A DNA stretch of 64,000 nt from Mesorhizobium huakuii (GCF_014189455.1 NZ_CP050296.1:372001-436000), one strand, 5' to 3'. Counted from the first letter of the stretch, positions 9,221 to 17,583 are shown. A program made the numbers and translations. The notes: a model not told the origin generated them from the letters alone.

Positions 9221-10048
9221 ATGACGGACGCGATCAGGCTCTACTGGGGCCGGTTCGGACATGTTTCTGTCCTGAATGTCGCAAGCGACTTCGTCACCCA
9301 TGCCCATGTCGAGGCACATCTGATCATCTGGCTCGAAGGCACCGCCGGCGAGATGACCATCGGCCGCGAGACGGTCCGGCTTGGACCATGCACCGCCGCC
9401 GGCATCAACTCCTTCCAGCCGCACAGCCACGTCCTGTCGCAAAACGGCAGGCCGGGCCTGTTCCTTGCCTTCTACATCGATCCCGACTGGGCGCGCCGCC
9501 GCCGCGACCTGCCCTCTTCCGCGCCACTGTTTGCCCAGGCCGCGATCACGCTAGAGCCGTGGCTGCACCAGGCCGCCGCCAGCCTGCTCGACCATCTGAC
9601 AGACAATGAAAGCGTCGATGATGTCGCCAATTACGAGATCGAGCGCTTTATCGATTCGGTGCTCGATGCCGCCGATGCCTCGGCGCCGCAGGAAGCCCGC
9701 ACCCGCATCAACACCATGCAGGATTTCCGCGTCCGCAAGGCGATCCAGCTGATGAAGGCCAATGTCTGTGAGCGCATCTCCTTCGACGACGTGGCGCGCA
9801 GCGTCGGCCTGTCGCGGCCGCATTTCTTCGCGCTGTTCAAGGAACAGACCAATCTGACGCCCAACGTCTACTGGAACACGCTGCGCATGGAGGAAGCGGT
9901 GCGGCAGTTGCAATGGTCGCAGGAGCCGCTGATTTCGGTCGCCTGCAATCTCGGCTTCACCACGCAGGGCAATTTCTCGCGTTTCTTCCGCGACCATGTC
10001 GGCGTGCCGCCGACGCTCTACCGCGAAGCCGCGCGGGCGAATGCCTGA
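9221..10048 (+). CDS. AraC-family transcriptional regulator
   Basis: A 275-aa regulator with an N-terminal cupin-like sensor domain (HAHVEAHLIIWLEG...) and a C-terminal pair of helix-turn-helix motifs (SFDDVARSVGLSRPHFFALFKEQ and ISVACNLGFTTQGNFSRFFR, with the family ending GVPPTLYRE). The ATG at 9221 is preceded by GGGAGGA seven bases away, which rules out the longer frame. It sits behind the CUT2 transporter and before the hydroxylase cluster, so it could activate either. The 177 bp before it contain only a weak stem and no clear operator. Confidence 0.92.
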   Translation: MTDAIRLYWGRFGHVSVLNVASDFVTHAHVEAHLIIWLEGTAGEMTIGRETVRLGPCTAAGINSFQPHSHVLSQNGRPGLFLAFYIDPDWARRRRDLPSSAPLFAQAAITLEPWLHQAAASLLDHLTDNESVDDVANYEIERFIDSVLDAADASAPQEARTRINTMQDFRVRKAIQLMKANVCERISFDDVARSVGLSRPHFFALFKEQTNLTPNVYWNTLRMEEAVRQLQWSQEPLISVACNLGFTTQGNFSRFFRDHVGVPPTLYREAARANA

Positions 10049-10051
10049 GCC

Positions 10052-10072
10052 GGCCCGCCGGGCCCGCTTTTT
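10052..10072 (+). terminator. Rho-independent terminator after the AraC gene
   Basis: A GGCCC/GGGCC stem with a GCC loop, followed by CGC and five T residues, lies a few bases after the stop at 10048. It separates the regulator from the hydroxylase operon. Confidence 0.7.
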
Positions 10073-10167
10073 CAGACTCCTTGATACGCCCACAAGACGC
10101 TTTGATAAGCGCCGCCGTGACCGGCGCCCTACCCTTGCCGCAACGATCATTCGCAAGGGAACGTCCT

Positions 10168-10611
10168 ATGGCAAACGTCACCATCTCCAGCGTCATCGAC
10201 GCGCCGGTCGAAAAGGTCTGGGCGCGCATACGCGACTTCAACGGCCTGCCGGGCTGGCATCCGCGCATGGTCGAAAGCCATATCGAGGACGGCAAGGACG
10301 CCGCGACGATCGGCTGCGTGCGCAATTTCGAGCTGATCACCGGCGCGCGGCTGCGCGAAAAACTGCTCGACTTCTCCGATGACAATTTCCTCGTCAGCTA
10401 TTCCATCCTGGAAACGCCGCAGCCGTTGACCAACCACAAGGCGACGCTGCAATTGCGCCGCGTCACCGACGGCGACCGCACCTATGCCGAATGGACCGCC
10501 AGCTTCGATGCGGCACCCGAAGAAGCCGACAAGATCGCCGCCGGCATGGGCGCCAATGTCTTCCAGGGCGGCTTCAACGCCCTGAAGAGCCATTTTGCCG
10601 GCCAGAGCTGA
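10168..10611 (+). CDS. SRPBCC family protein (CoxG-like / polyketide cyclase-like)
   Basis: A 147-aa START/Bet v1-type fold: the opening ISSVIDAPVEKVWARIRDFNGLPGWHP is the family signature, and the end (GANVFQGGFNALKSHFAG) is the long C-terminal helix lining the cavity. GGGAACG precedes the ATG. In cox-type hydroxylase operons a SRPBCC protein (CoxG) accompanies the molybdenum enzyme, and here it is the first gene, 26 bp before the FAD subunit. Its precise role, whether membrane anchoring or ligand binding, is not shown by the sequence. Confidence 0.88.
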   Translation: MANVTISSVIDAPVEKVWARIRDFNGLPGWHPRMVESHIEDGKDAATIGCVRNFELITGARLREKLLDFSDDNFLVSYSILETPQPLTNHKATLQLRRVTDGDRTYAEWTASFDAAPEEADKIAAGMGANVFQGGFNALKSHFAGQS

Positions 10612-10637
10612 ATCGGGCTTCAGAATAGGAGCGTTCC

Positions 10638-11432
10638 ATGGCGCTTGCCCTCCAGACATTCCCGACCGTGAAGGACGCCAATTCGGCGCTGAAGGCGGCC
10701 GGCACCCGCTATCTCGGCGGCGGCACGCTGGTTATCCGCGCGGCCAATGAAGGCGATGTCTCGGTCTCCAGCCTTGTCAGGTCGACCGACCCGGCTTTGT
10801 CGGCCATCGCGGTCGCCGGCGGCAAGGTCCGCATCGGCGCTTCGGTGACGATGGCGGCCATCGCCCGTCTTCCCGACCTCGGCGCGCTCGCCAAGGCCGC
10901 ACGCGCTGTCGGCGGCCCGGCGATCCGCAACATGGCGACCGTCGGCGGCAATCTGTTCGCGCCCGCACCCTATGGCGATTTCGCCGTGGCCTTGCTGGCG
11001 CTCGACGCCACGATCAGCACCGATGATGGCGAACTACCCATCGAGACTTTTCTGGCCAAGCGGGACGGCAGCCGCGTCATCGTCACGTCCGTCAGCTTCA
11101 CGCTGCCGAAGGCTGACGGCTTCCGCTTCCTGAAAGTGTCGCGGGTCAAGCCCAAGGGCGTCTCGATGCTCAGCATCGCCGCCGTTCTGGAGCGGGCGGC
11201 CGATGGCACCGTGTCTTCGGCGCGGATCGCGCTTGGCTGCATGGCTGACCGGCCGATACGGGCCAGGGCGGCGGAAAAGGCGATCGAGGGAAAGACGCTT
11301 GACCGGGACGGCATCGCACCGGCGCTGGCCGCCGCCACCGAAGGCATCGCGCCCATCACCGATCCGATCGCCAGCGCCTGGTACCGCGCTGAAGTCCTGC
11401 CGGTCCATCTCGGCCGGCTGCTGCTGACCTGA
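10638..11432 (+). CDS. Xanthine dehydrogenase family, FAD-binding subunit (CoxM-like)
   Basis: A 264-aa flavoprotein subunit of the molybdenum hydroxylase family. Visible motifs are YLGGGTLVIR in the first FAD segment and IRNMATVGGNLFAPAPYGD in the second, followed by the C-terminal CO-dehydrogenase flavoprotein domain. It passes electrons from the Fe-S clusters to its acceptor. The gene is followed by the Fe-S subunit after 61 bp that contain a strong hairpin. The order M-S-L matches the coxMSL layout. Confidence 0.92.
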   Translation: MALALQTFPTVKDANSALKAAGTRYLGGGTLVIRAANEGDVSVSSLVRSTDPALSAIAVAGGKVRIGASVTMAAIARLPDLGALAKAARAVGGPAIRNMATVGGNLFAPAPYGDFAVALLALDATISTDDGELPIETFLAKRDGSRVIVTSVSFTLPKADGFRFLKVSRVKPKGVSMLSIAAVLERAADGTVSSARIALGCMADRPIRARAAEKAIEGKTLDRDGIAPALAAATEGIAPITDPIASAWYRAEVLPVHLGRLLLT

Positions 11433-11447
11433 AATCACCCGTTGGGG

Positions 11448-11481
11448 GCGCGCGTCTGTCCGATCCGTCGGACAGGCGCGC
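11448..11481 (+). other. Intercistronic hairpin between the FAD and Fe-S subunit genes
   Basis: GCGCGCG + CTGTCCGA pairs with TCGGACAG + GCGCGC around a 4-base loop, with one unpaired T at 11455. No T-tract follows; the ribosome-binding site of the next gene starts immediately after. It probably tunes relative mRNA stability or subunit dosage. Confidence 0.55.
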
Positions 11482-11493
11482 AAGGGAGGAAAC

Positions 11494-11976
11494 ATGGCGA
11501 AGGTCCCGGTCCAGTTCACGCTCAACGGCTCGGAAAAAGCCGAATTCATCGACAGCGGCACGACGCTGCTCAACGCTCTGCGCGACAAGATCGGCGACAC
11601 CTCGCCGAAAGGTGGCTGCCACCAGGGCACTTGCGGCGCCTGCTCCGTCATCATCGACGGTGAGCTCCGCTTGTCCTGCCTGACGCTGGCTGAAACTTGC
11701 AACGGGACAACAATCACCACGACGTCGGGACTGTCGGAAAGTGGCGTGCTGCATCCGCTGCAGCGCGCCTTCCTCGACACATTCGCCACGCAATGCGGCT
11801 TCTGCACGCCGGGCATGATCATGGCGGCCAAGGTGCTGCTCGACCACACGCCCAACCCGAGCCGCGATGAAGTTGTCGAGGCGCTGTCGGGCAACATCTG
11901 CCGCTGCACCGGCTACGAGCCGATCATCCAGGCGGTGCTGCTAGCCGCCCGCGCCAATTCGCAGAACGCGGCCTGA
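11494..11976 (+). CDS. Xanthine dehydrogenase family, 2Fe-2S subunit (CoxS-like)
   Basis: A 160-aa iron-sulfur subunit. The plant-type 2Fe-2S cysteines are in KGGCHQGTCGACSVIIDG with a fourth Cys in LSCLTL, and the second cluster domain has QCGFCTPGMIM and NICRCTGYEPI. All eight cysteines are present. GGGAGG precedes the ATG. It relays electrons from the molybdenum site to the FAD subunit. Confidence 0.95.
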   Translation: MAKVPVQFTLNGSEKAEFIDSGTTLLNALRDKIGDTSPKGGCHQGTCGACSVIIDGELRLSCLTLAETCNGTTITTTSGLSESGVLHPLQRAFLDTFATQCGFCTPGMIMAAKVLLDHTPNPSRDEVVEALSGNICRCTGYEPIIQAVLLAARANSQNAA

Positions 11977-11988
11977 GGGGGAAGCAAC

Positions 11989-13356
11989 ATGGAACTGCGC
12001 AAGAACTACTTCGCCGATGTCCGCAAGGACGATCTGCACGAGGTCGGCCAGCCCCGGCCCCGCTCGGACTCGCCCGGCCATGTCACCGGCAAAACAGCCT
12101 TTTTCGCCGACCGCAACTTTCCCGGCATGCTGCACCTGAAGATGGTGCGCAGCCCGCACCACCATGCCCGCATCCGCTCCATCGACACGTCGGAGGCCGA
12201 GAAGCATCCGGGGGTGGTCAAGGTGCTGACGGCCAAGGACGTGCCGCACAATGTCTACACCATCCTGATCCTGATCCAGATTGGACCGGAGGACGAGACG
12301 GTGCTGGCCGACGGCAAGGTGCGCTGGAAGGGCGAGGCCGTGGTGGCGGTGCTGGCCGAAACCGAGCGCGCCGCGCAAGAGGCCGCCGCCAAGGTCAAAG
12401 TCGACTATGAAGTGCTGCCGGCCGTCTTCGACATGGAGGAAGCGCTGAAACCCGGCGCGCCTTTGGTCAACGAATATCACGGCCAGAACTATTATCTCTA
12501 TGACAGCGGCGAGTGCCGCAAGGTGCGTTTTGGTGATGTCGAGGCGGGCTTTGCCGGCGCTGACCACATCCTCGAACAGAGCTATCAGTCCTCGCCGATC
12601 GAGCATGCGCCGACCGAGACCACCGGCTGCGTGGTGGCACCCGAGGGCAATGACCGCTTCACCTGCTACACCAACACGCAGGCGATGTTCTTCACCCTCG
12701 ACAACACCTCGATCATCCTGCAGATGCCGGGCAGCAAGCTGCATTTCGTCGGCGGCACGGTGGGCGGCGGCTTTGGCGGCAAGGTCGACGTCATCGTCGA
12801 GCCGATCGCCATTCTCGGCGCCAAGCTCACCGGCCGCCCGGTGTCCTTCATCTACAGCCGCGAGGAGGAGATGCAGATCTCTTCGCCCCGCGCCGCCGAA
12901 AAGGTGGTCATCAAGGACGGCGTGATGAAGGATGGCCGCATCGTCGCCCGAAAAGTCACCGGCTACACCGATGCCGGCGCCTATTCGCGCCACTCGCCCT
13001 ATGGCGCGCAGAAGGGCGCCGGGCACTATCCCGGCCCCTACACCATCCCCAATGTCTGGATCGACACCTACTGCGTCTACACCAACCGCACGCCGTCCTC
13101 GGCCATGCGCGGCTTCGGCGTCACCATCAGCGATTTCGCGCTGGAGGTGCAGATGGACAAGCTGGCGCGGCTGATCGGCATGGATCCGCTCGAATTCCGC
13201 TTCATCAACGCCTATCGCGACGGCGACATGAAGGCGCATCGCCAGCCAACGGAAGGGGCAGCACTGATCGAATGCATGCAGGAAGCCTCGCGCGCCGCCA
13301 ACTGGCCGGTGGCGGAAAAGTATATGGCGATGTCCTCCTACAAGAAGGGAGCCTGA
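11989..13356 (+). CDS. Xanthine dehydrogenase family molybdopterin-binding subunit, N-terminal half
   Basis: 455 aa covering the first part of a molybdenum hydroxylase large subunit: the a/b hammerhead domain (TGKTAFFADRNFPGMLHLKMVRSPH is split here by position about 25-50) and the first MoCo-binding domain with VGGGFGGKVD near residue 260 and SSAMRGFGVT near 365. The gene stops at 13356, where other large subunits simply continue. The MRGFG motif resembles xanthine-dehydrogenase-type enzymes, not the AYRGAGR or CSFR motifs of CO dehydrogenases, so the substrate is likely an N-heterocycle or aldehyde. It must pair with the product of 13358-14362. Confidence 0.92.
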   Translation: MELRKNYFADVRKDDLHEVGQPRPRSDSPGHVTGKTAFFADRNFPGMLHLKMVRSPHHHARIRSIDTSEAEKHPGVVKVLTAKDVPHNVYTILILIQIGPEDETVLADGKVRWKGEAVVAVLAETERAAQEAAAKVKVDYEVLPAVFDMEEALKPGAPLVNEYHGQNYYLYDSGECRKVRFGDVEAGFAGADHILEQSYQSSPIEHAPTETTGCVVAPEGNDRFTCYTNTQAMFFTLDNTSIILQMPGSKLHFVGGTVGGGFGGKVDVIVEPIAILGAKLTGRPVSFIYSREEEMQISSPRAAEKVVIKDGVMKDGRIVARKVTGYTDAGAYSRHSPYGAQKGAGHYPGPYTIPNVWIDTYCVYTNRTPSSAMRGFGVTISDFALEVQMDKLARLIGMDPLEFRFINAYRDGDMKAHRQPTEGAALIECMQEASRAANWPVAEKYMAMSSYKKGA

Positions 13357-13357
13357 T

Positions 13358-14362
13358 ATGGCGATCCGGCGTGGACGCGGCGTTGCCGCGATCAACTATC
13401 CCACCGGCATGAATCTCGGCGGCGATCCGACCCAGGCCCTGGTGCATTCGACGCCGACCGGCAATTTCATGGTGACGCTGTCCTCGGTCGATCTCGGCCA
13501 GGGCATGAAGCAGATCATGGCGCAGATCTGCGCCGAGACGATCGGCGTGCCTACCGACCGCGTCGTCGTCGACACCGCCGACACCGACACAGGTCCACAC
13601 TGCATGGGCACCTTCGCCTCGCGCGGCACCCACCGCGCCGGCAACGCCGTCATCCAGGCCGCCAGGGAAGCGCGCCAGGTGATGCTGGAAGTGGCGGCGG
13701 AAGAGCTGGAGGTCAACGCATCCGACCTCGAGACCGATGGCCAGGGCAACATTCTGGTCAAGGGCGCGCCGCAAAAATCGATCTCGATCTTCGATGTCGC
13801 GCTGTCGGCGCATTTCAAGCGCGGCCGCTCCATATCAGGCCGCGGCATGTTCCTGATCCCGCGCTCCTATCCCGAGAAGGAAACCGGCGCGATGAAGCCG
13901 TCGACCTGCTACGCGCATGCCTGCACCGTGGCCGAAGTCGAGGTCGATGACGAGACCGGCGAGGTCACCGTGCTGACGATCAAGAACGTATTCGAGATCG
14001 GCCGCGCCCTGAACCCGAAAATGGTCGAGCAGCAACTGGTCGGCGGCTCGTGGATGGGCATCAGCCATGCGCTCTACGAGACCACAGAGCCCTACTACCC
14101 CAACCGCGACCATGGCGGCACCGACTTCAACCAATATCTGATGCCGGGTCCGGGCGATCTCGCCGAGACCGAGATCATCGTCCTGGAGCGGCCATCGGCT
14201 GATGGCCCCTACGGTGCCAAGGGCCCAGGCGAAATGTGCGCCAACCCGCAAATACCGGCGGTCGCCAACGCCGTCTTCGACGCGGTCGGCGTGCGCATCG
14301 ACACGCTGCCGATCACGCCCGAGCGCATCCTGCGCGCGCTCAAGGCGCAAGCGGCGAACTGA
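13358..14362 (+). CDS. Xanthine dehydrogenase family molybdopterin-binding subunit, C-terminal half
   Basis: 334 aa supplying the rest of the molybdenum-binding subunit. It contains the second MoCo domain (LSSVDLGQGMKQIMAQICAE; GTFASRGTHRAGNAV) and, near the C-terminus, the catalytic glutamate Glu292 in AKGPGEM. The start ATG follows GGGAG seven bases upstream and only one base separates it from the preceding stop, so this is a true split with its own translation start rather than a simple frameshift. Two-piece large subunits are known from nicotinate dehydrogenase (NdhL/NdhM). Confidence 0.92.
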   Translation: MAIRRGRGVAAINYPTGMNLGGDPTQALVHSTPTGNFMVTLSSVDLGQGMKQIMAQICAETIGVPTDRVVVDTADTDTGPHCMGTFASRGTHRAGNAVIQAAREARQVMLEVAAEELEVNASDLETDGQGNILVKGAPQKSISIFDVALSAHFKRGRSISGRGMFLIPRSYPEKETGAMKPSTCYAHACTVAEVEVDDETGEVTVLTIKNVFEIGRALNPKMVEQQLVGGSWMGISHALYETTEPYYPNRDHGGTDFNQYLMPGPGDLAETEIIVLERPSADGPYGAKGPGEMCANPQIPAVANAVFDAVGVRIDTLPITPERILRALKAQAAN

Positions 14363-14370
14363 GAGACGAG

Positions 14371-15252
14371 ATGCCTGGAGTGAATGCAGAGACTGTCGCG
14401 ACCTCGCCCGAGGCGGTGGCGCAGCATCTCGCCGCCTCGCGCTATCTGGCCGATGACAGCCTGGCGACCGCCATCTTCCTGGCGATACGGCTCGGCAAGC
14501 CGCTGCTGCTCGAAGGCGCGCCGGGCGTCGGCAAGACGGAAGCGGCCAAGGCGATCGCCGAACTCCTCGGCCGCGATCTGGTGCGGTTGCAATGCTACGA
14601 AGGCATCGATGCCGCGCATGCGCTCTACGAATGGAACTACCAGCGCCAGTTGCTCGCCATCCGTCATGCCGGCGAGCATGAAATCGACATCTACGACGAC
14701 CGTTTTCTCATCGCCCGGCCGCTGCTGCAGGTGCTGAAGGCACCGGAGCAGCGGGTGCTGCTGGTCGACGAGATCGACCGTTCCGACCATGAATTCGAGG
14801 CGCTGCTTCTGGAGTTCCTGTCCGATTTCCAGATCAGCATTCCCGAGCGCGGCACCATCCGCGCCGCCGCACAGCCGATCGTCATCCTGACCTCGAACCG
14901 CACCCGCGAGCTCGCCGAGGCCCTGCGCCGGCGCTGCGTCTACCACTGGATCGGCTATCCCGATGCCGAGCGCGAGGCCGCCATCATCATGCTGCGCGCT
15001 GGCGATGTGGCGCAGGCCACCGCGCGCGCCGTGGCGGCAGCCGTGCAGACCATCCGCGCCCGCCCGCTGGCCAAGCCGCCCGGCATCGCCGAAGCGGTCG
15101 AATGGGCCAATGCCGCGACCATCCTCGAAAAAGGCGGCAGCCCGTGGCCGGAAGCCTTCCGCCGCGCCATCGGTGTGCTGATCAAGGACGAGGAGGACTT
15201 GTCCTACATCGCGCCGGAGCTTGGCCGGATTGTCGAGGAGGCGCTGGCGTGA
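14371..15252 (+). CDS. MoxR-family AAA+ ATPase (CoxD-like)
   Basis: A 293-aa AAA+ protein with Walker A EGAPGVGKTEAAK (about residues 47-59), Walker B VLLVDEIDR and a sensor-1 ILTSNRTREL. It starts with ATG at 14371 just after the hydroxylase gene. In cox clusters CoxD together with the VWA protein CoxE is needed to mature the molybdenum-copper or sulfurated molybdenum site. The stop overlaps the start of the next gene (GTGA), which argues for a coupled pair. Confidence 0.92.
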   Translation: MPGVNAETVATSPEAVAQHLAASRYLADDSLATAIFLAIRLGKPLLLEGAPGVGKTEAAKAIAELLGRDLVRLQCYEGIDAAHALYEWNYQRQLLAIRHAGEHEIDIYDDRFLIARPLLQVLKAPEQRVLLVDEIDRSDHEFEALLLEFLSDFQISIPERGTIRAAAQPIVILTSNRTRELAEALRRRCVYHWIGYPDAEREAAIIMLRAGDVAQATARAVAAAVQTIRARPLAKPPGIAEAVEWANAATILEKGGSPWPEAFRRAIGVLIKDEEDLSYIAPELGRIVEEALA

Positions 15253-16520
15253 GCCGGGACGTCAATGACCCCTTCTCCCCGTTTACGGGGAGAAGGTGCC
15301 CCGAAGGGGCGGATGAGGGGCAGCGCCATCATGGGCAGAAGGTGGCGCCGCCCCTCACCTGCCTGCCGGCATCCTCTCCCCGTAAACGGGGCGAGGAGAG
15401 CCTACCTCCGGCCGCCGCGCCGTTCCTGGGTTTTGCCAGGCTGTTGCGCCGCCACGCCTTCGCCATCGCCCCCGAACAAGTCTCCTGCTTCATGCAAGCG
15501 GTAACACTGCTCGGCCCCCGCTCCATGGCCGACATCCGCGAGGCCGCGCTCGCAACGCTCGCACCGCCGCCCGACCGCCGCGGCGAATTCGAAGCGCATT
15601 TCCAGAGCCATTTCTACGGCAACACTTCAGCCGTGGTCGCAGGCGACGCCGATGAGGAAACCCGCATCAAGGATGATGGCGGCACCGACGACGAGCGCAT
15701 CGAAGCCGAGCACAGCCAGGAAGGCGGCGAGCTATCCTCCGCCCTGGAGCAATTGAGCACCCGCGATTTCCAGCGCGGGGACGACAGGCTGACCGCCTTT
15801 CGCCGCAAGCTTTCGTCGGCCTTGCCCGCCCGCCGCTCCTTCCGCACCGTGCGCACCCCTTCGCGCGGCAAGCTCGATTTGCGCCGCTCGCTGCGCGAAA
15901 TCGTCAGCGCCGATGGCGACGTCCCGTCGCCGTTGCTGCGCCGGCGCCAAACCGTGCCGCGCAAGCTGCTGCTCTTGATCGACGTCTCCGGTTCGATGAA
16001 GCTGCACACGGCCAATTACCTCCGGCTGGCGCATGCCGCCGTGCAAGGTGCCGACCGCGCAGAGATCTTCACCTTCGGCACACGGCTGACCCGCATCACC
16101 TCCGCGCTGCGCATCCGCGACCGCGACCAGGCACTGGCCCACGCAGCCGCACAGGTCGACGACTGGGACGGCGGCACCCGCATGGGACCGACACTGCTCG
16201 CCTTCCTCTCCGTTCCGCGATTTTCCGCCTTCGCGCGCGGTGCCGCGGTGGTCATCCTGTCCGACGCTCTCGAGCGCGGCGATCATGCCGAGTTGGAGAT
16301 TGCGATGCGCCGGCTTAGCGCACGCGCCTTCCGGCTGTCGCTCGCCACACCTCTGGCTGGCGATCCACGCTTCCGGCCGGCCACCGCGGCGCTTCGCGCC
16401 ATCCTGCCTGACCTCGACGATCTGGTCGACGGCTCCTCGCTCGCCGGCCTCACCGATTTCATCCTGTCGCTCGCCCGCCCTGCCCCCGCGGCATCGACAA
16501 TCTGGAAAAGGGTATCGTGA
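15249..16520 (+). CDS. VWA domain protein, CoxE-like, with a palindromic repeat read through in frame
   Basis: A 423-aa protein with a C-terminal von Willebrand A domain: the MIDAS motif LIDVSGSM, then GGTRMGPTL and VVILSDALERG. The start is GTG 15249, overlapping the stop of the MoxR gene. Residues about 8-52 (PFSPFTGRR ... PRKRGEES) are encoded by a palindromic repeat (15271-15396) and look nothing like the family; the conserved part resumes at AAPFLGFARLLRRHAFAIAP. CoxE-type proteins act with CoxD in cofactor maturation of the hydroxylase. The repeat keeps the frame open, so the protein is probably still made, with an extra low-complexity insert. Confidence 0.88.
   Translation: MSRDVNDPFSPFTGRRCPEGADEGQRHHGQKVAPPLTCLPASSPRKRGEESLPPAAAPFLGFARLLRRHAFAIAPEQVSCFMQAVTLLGPRSMADIREAALATLAPPPDRRGEFEAHFQSHFYGNTSAVVAGDADEETRIKDDGGTDDERIEAEHSQEGGELSSALEQLSTRDFQRGDDRLTAFRRKLSSALPARRSFRTVRTPSRGKLDLRRSLREIVSADGDVPSPLLRRRQTVPRKLLLLIDVSGSMKLHTANYLRLAHAAVQGADRAEIFTFGTRLTRITSALRIRDRDQALAHAAAQVDDWDGGTRMGPTLLAFLSVPRFSAFARGAAVVILSDALERGDHAELEIAMRRLSARAFRLSLATPLAGDPRFRPATAALRAILPDLDDLVDGSSLAGLTDFILSLARPAPAASTIWKRVS
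15271..15396. repeat. Palindromic repeat element inserted in the coxE-like gene
   Basis: Two hairpins bound the element: an 11-bp stem around TTTA at 15271-15296 and a related one around TAAA at 15373-15396. Between them CCCC-GAA-GGGG (15299-15309) and GATGAGGGGC / GCCCCTCACC fold further. Arrays of CTTCTCCCC...GGGGAGAAGG hairpins like this are common intergenic repeats in rhizobia. A related element lies at 17417-17562. Here it sits inside a gene and is translated. Confidence 0.8.
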
Positions 16521-17407
16521 TGCAGAAAGCCATCGACGCGCATTTCCACATCTGGCGCCAGAAGGACCAGCCCTGGCTGGTCGGGCCGATGGTGCCGCGC
16601 ATCTTCGGTCCCTACGAACCGATCCGCCGCGACTATCCGATTGGGGAATTCCTCGAAGACCAGAAGGACGCCGGCGTCGAGAAGGCCGTCTATGTCCAGA
16701 CCAACTGGGCCAAGGAGGATTTCGAGAAGGAAGTCGCCTTCCTGCAGAAGACGGCTGACGAGACCGGCTGGCCGCATGCCATCGTCGGCTATGCCGACAT
16801 GACGGTCGACGATTTCAGGCCGCAGATCGACAGGCTGAAAAGATATCCACTGCTGCGCGGGGTGCGCATGCAGTTGCACTGGCACGAAACGCCGGCCTTC
16901 CGCTTCGCCGCCTCGGCGGATCAGGTCATCGACCCCAAGGTGCGCGCCAATGTCGCCAGGTTGAAGGACTATGGCCTGTCCTTCGACCTGCAGCTCTTCC
17001 CCGCCCAGATGAAGGATGGGCTGACGCTGGTCGGCGAGAACCCGCAAACCAATTTCATCCTCACCCATGCCGGCATGCTGACCGGCATGGAACCGGAAGC
17101 CACCGAAGCCTGGAAGGCCGGACTGCGCACGCTGTCGGCAGCGCCCAATTTCTACGCCAAGCTCTCCGGTCTCGGCACCTTCGTCCACCGCAACGATCCG
17201 GCTCTGATCGCCTATATCGTCGACAACGCGATCGACATCCTGGGCTCGAACCATCTGATGTTCGGCTCGAACTTCCCGATCGAGAAGCTCTGGACCAGCC
17301 ACGCCGAACTGATCAAGGCGCACCGCAATGCGGTGGCAAAGCACGGCGCGGCCGCCGAGGCCGATATCTTCTGGAACACGGCGGAGCGGGTCTACAGGCC
17401 GATGTAG
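16520..17407 (+). CDS. Amidohydrolase family protein (COG3618-type TIM-barrel hydrolase)
   Basis: A 295-aa metal-dependent hydrolase. It opens with the metal motif DAHFHIW and carries VRMQLHWHE, NFILTHAGM (conserved His) and the late LMFGSNFPIEKLW with the catalytic Asp position occupied by Asn, as often seen in this subgroup only with SDFP; the substitution is worth noting. COG3618 enzymes cleave lactones such as L-fucono-lactone or 2-pyrone-4,6-dicarboxylate. The ATG overlaps the coxE-like stop (TGATG), so it belongs to the hydroxylase operon and may open a ring made by that enzyme. Confidence 0.88.
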   Translation: MQKAIDAHFHIWRQKDQPWLVGPMVPRIFGPYEPIRRDYPIGEFLEDQKDAGVEKAVYVQTNWAKEDFEKEVAFLQKTADETGWPHAIVGYADMTVDDFRPQIDRLKRYPLLRGVRMQLHWHETPAFRFAASADQVIDPKVRANVARLKDYGLSFDLQLFPAQMKDGLTLVGENPQTNFILTHAGMLTGMEPEATEAWKAGLRTLSAAPNFYAKLSGLGTFVHRNDPALIAYIVDNAIDILGSNHLMFGSNFPIEKLWTSHAELIKAHRNAVAKHGAAAEADIFWNTAERVYRPM

Positions 17408-17416
17408 CGCTCTTTT

Positions 17417-17562
17417 CCCTTCTCCCCTTGTGGGAGAAGGTGGATCGGCGCGCAGCGCCGAGACGGTTGAGGGGTGTTCCAGCGGAGTGAGGCGTTGGTG
17501 CTTTCTGGAGCACCCCTCATCCGTCGCCTTCGGCGACACCTTCTCCCACAAGGGGAGAAGGG
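17417..17562. repeat. Intergenic palindromic repeat with perfect 26-bp terminal inverted repeats
   Basis: The arms 17417-17442 and 17537-17562 are exact reverse complements over 26 bp and each is itself a hairpin (CTTCTCCC-CTTGT-GGGAGAAGG type). An inner pair GAGGGGTG/CACCCCTC adds a second stem. It fills the 176-bp gap between two convergent genes and could act as a bidirectional terminator. It belongs to the same repeat family as the element in the coxE-like gene. Confidence 0.85.
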
Positions 17563-17583
17563 AAGACCCGCAATGAGACGCCG

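Noticed and set aside
13340..13375. Frameshift between the two molybdopterin-subunit pieces
   Set aside because: A stop codon, a GGGAG ribosome-binding site and a well-placed ATG are all present at the junction, so two genuine genes are more likely.
10168..16520. Aerobic carbon monoxide dehydrogenase (coxGMSLDE)
   Set aside because: The gene layout fits, but the active-site loop reads MRGFG, not the CSFR or AYRGAGR signatures of CO dehydrogenases, and the large subunit is split. A general xanthine-dehydrogenase-family hydroxylase is the safer call.
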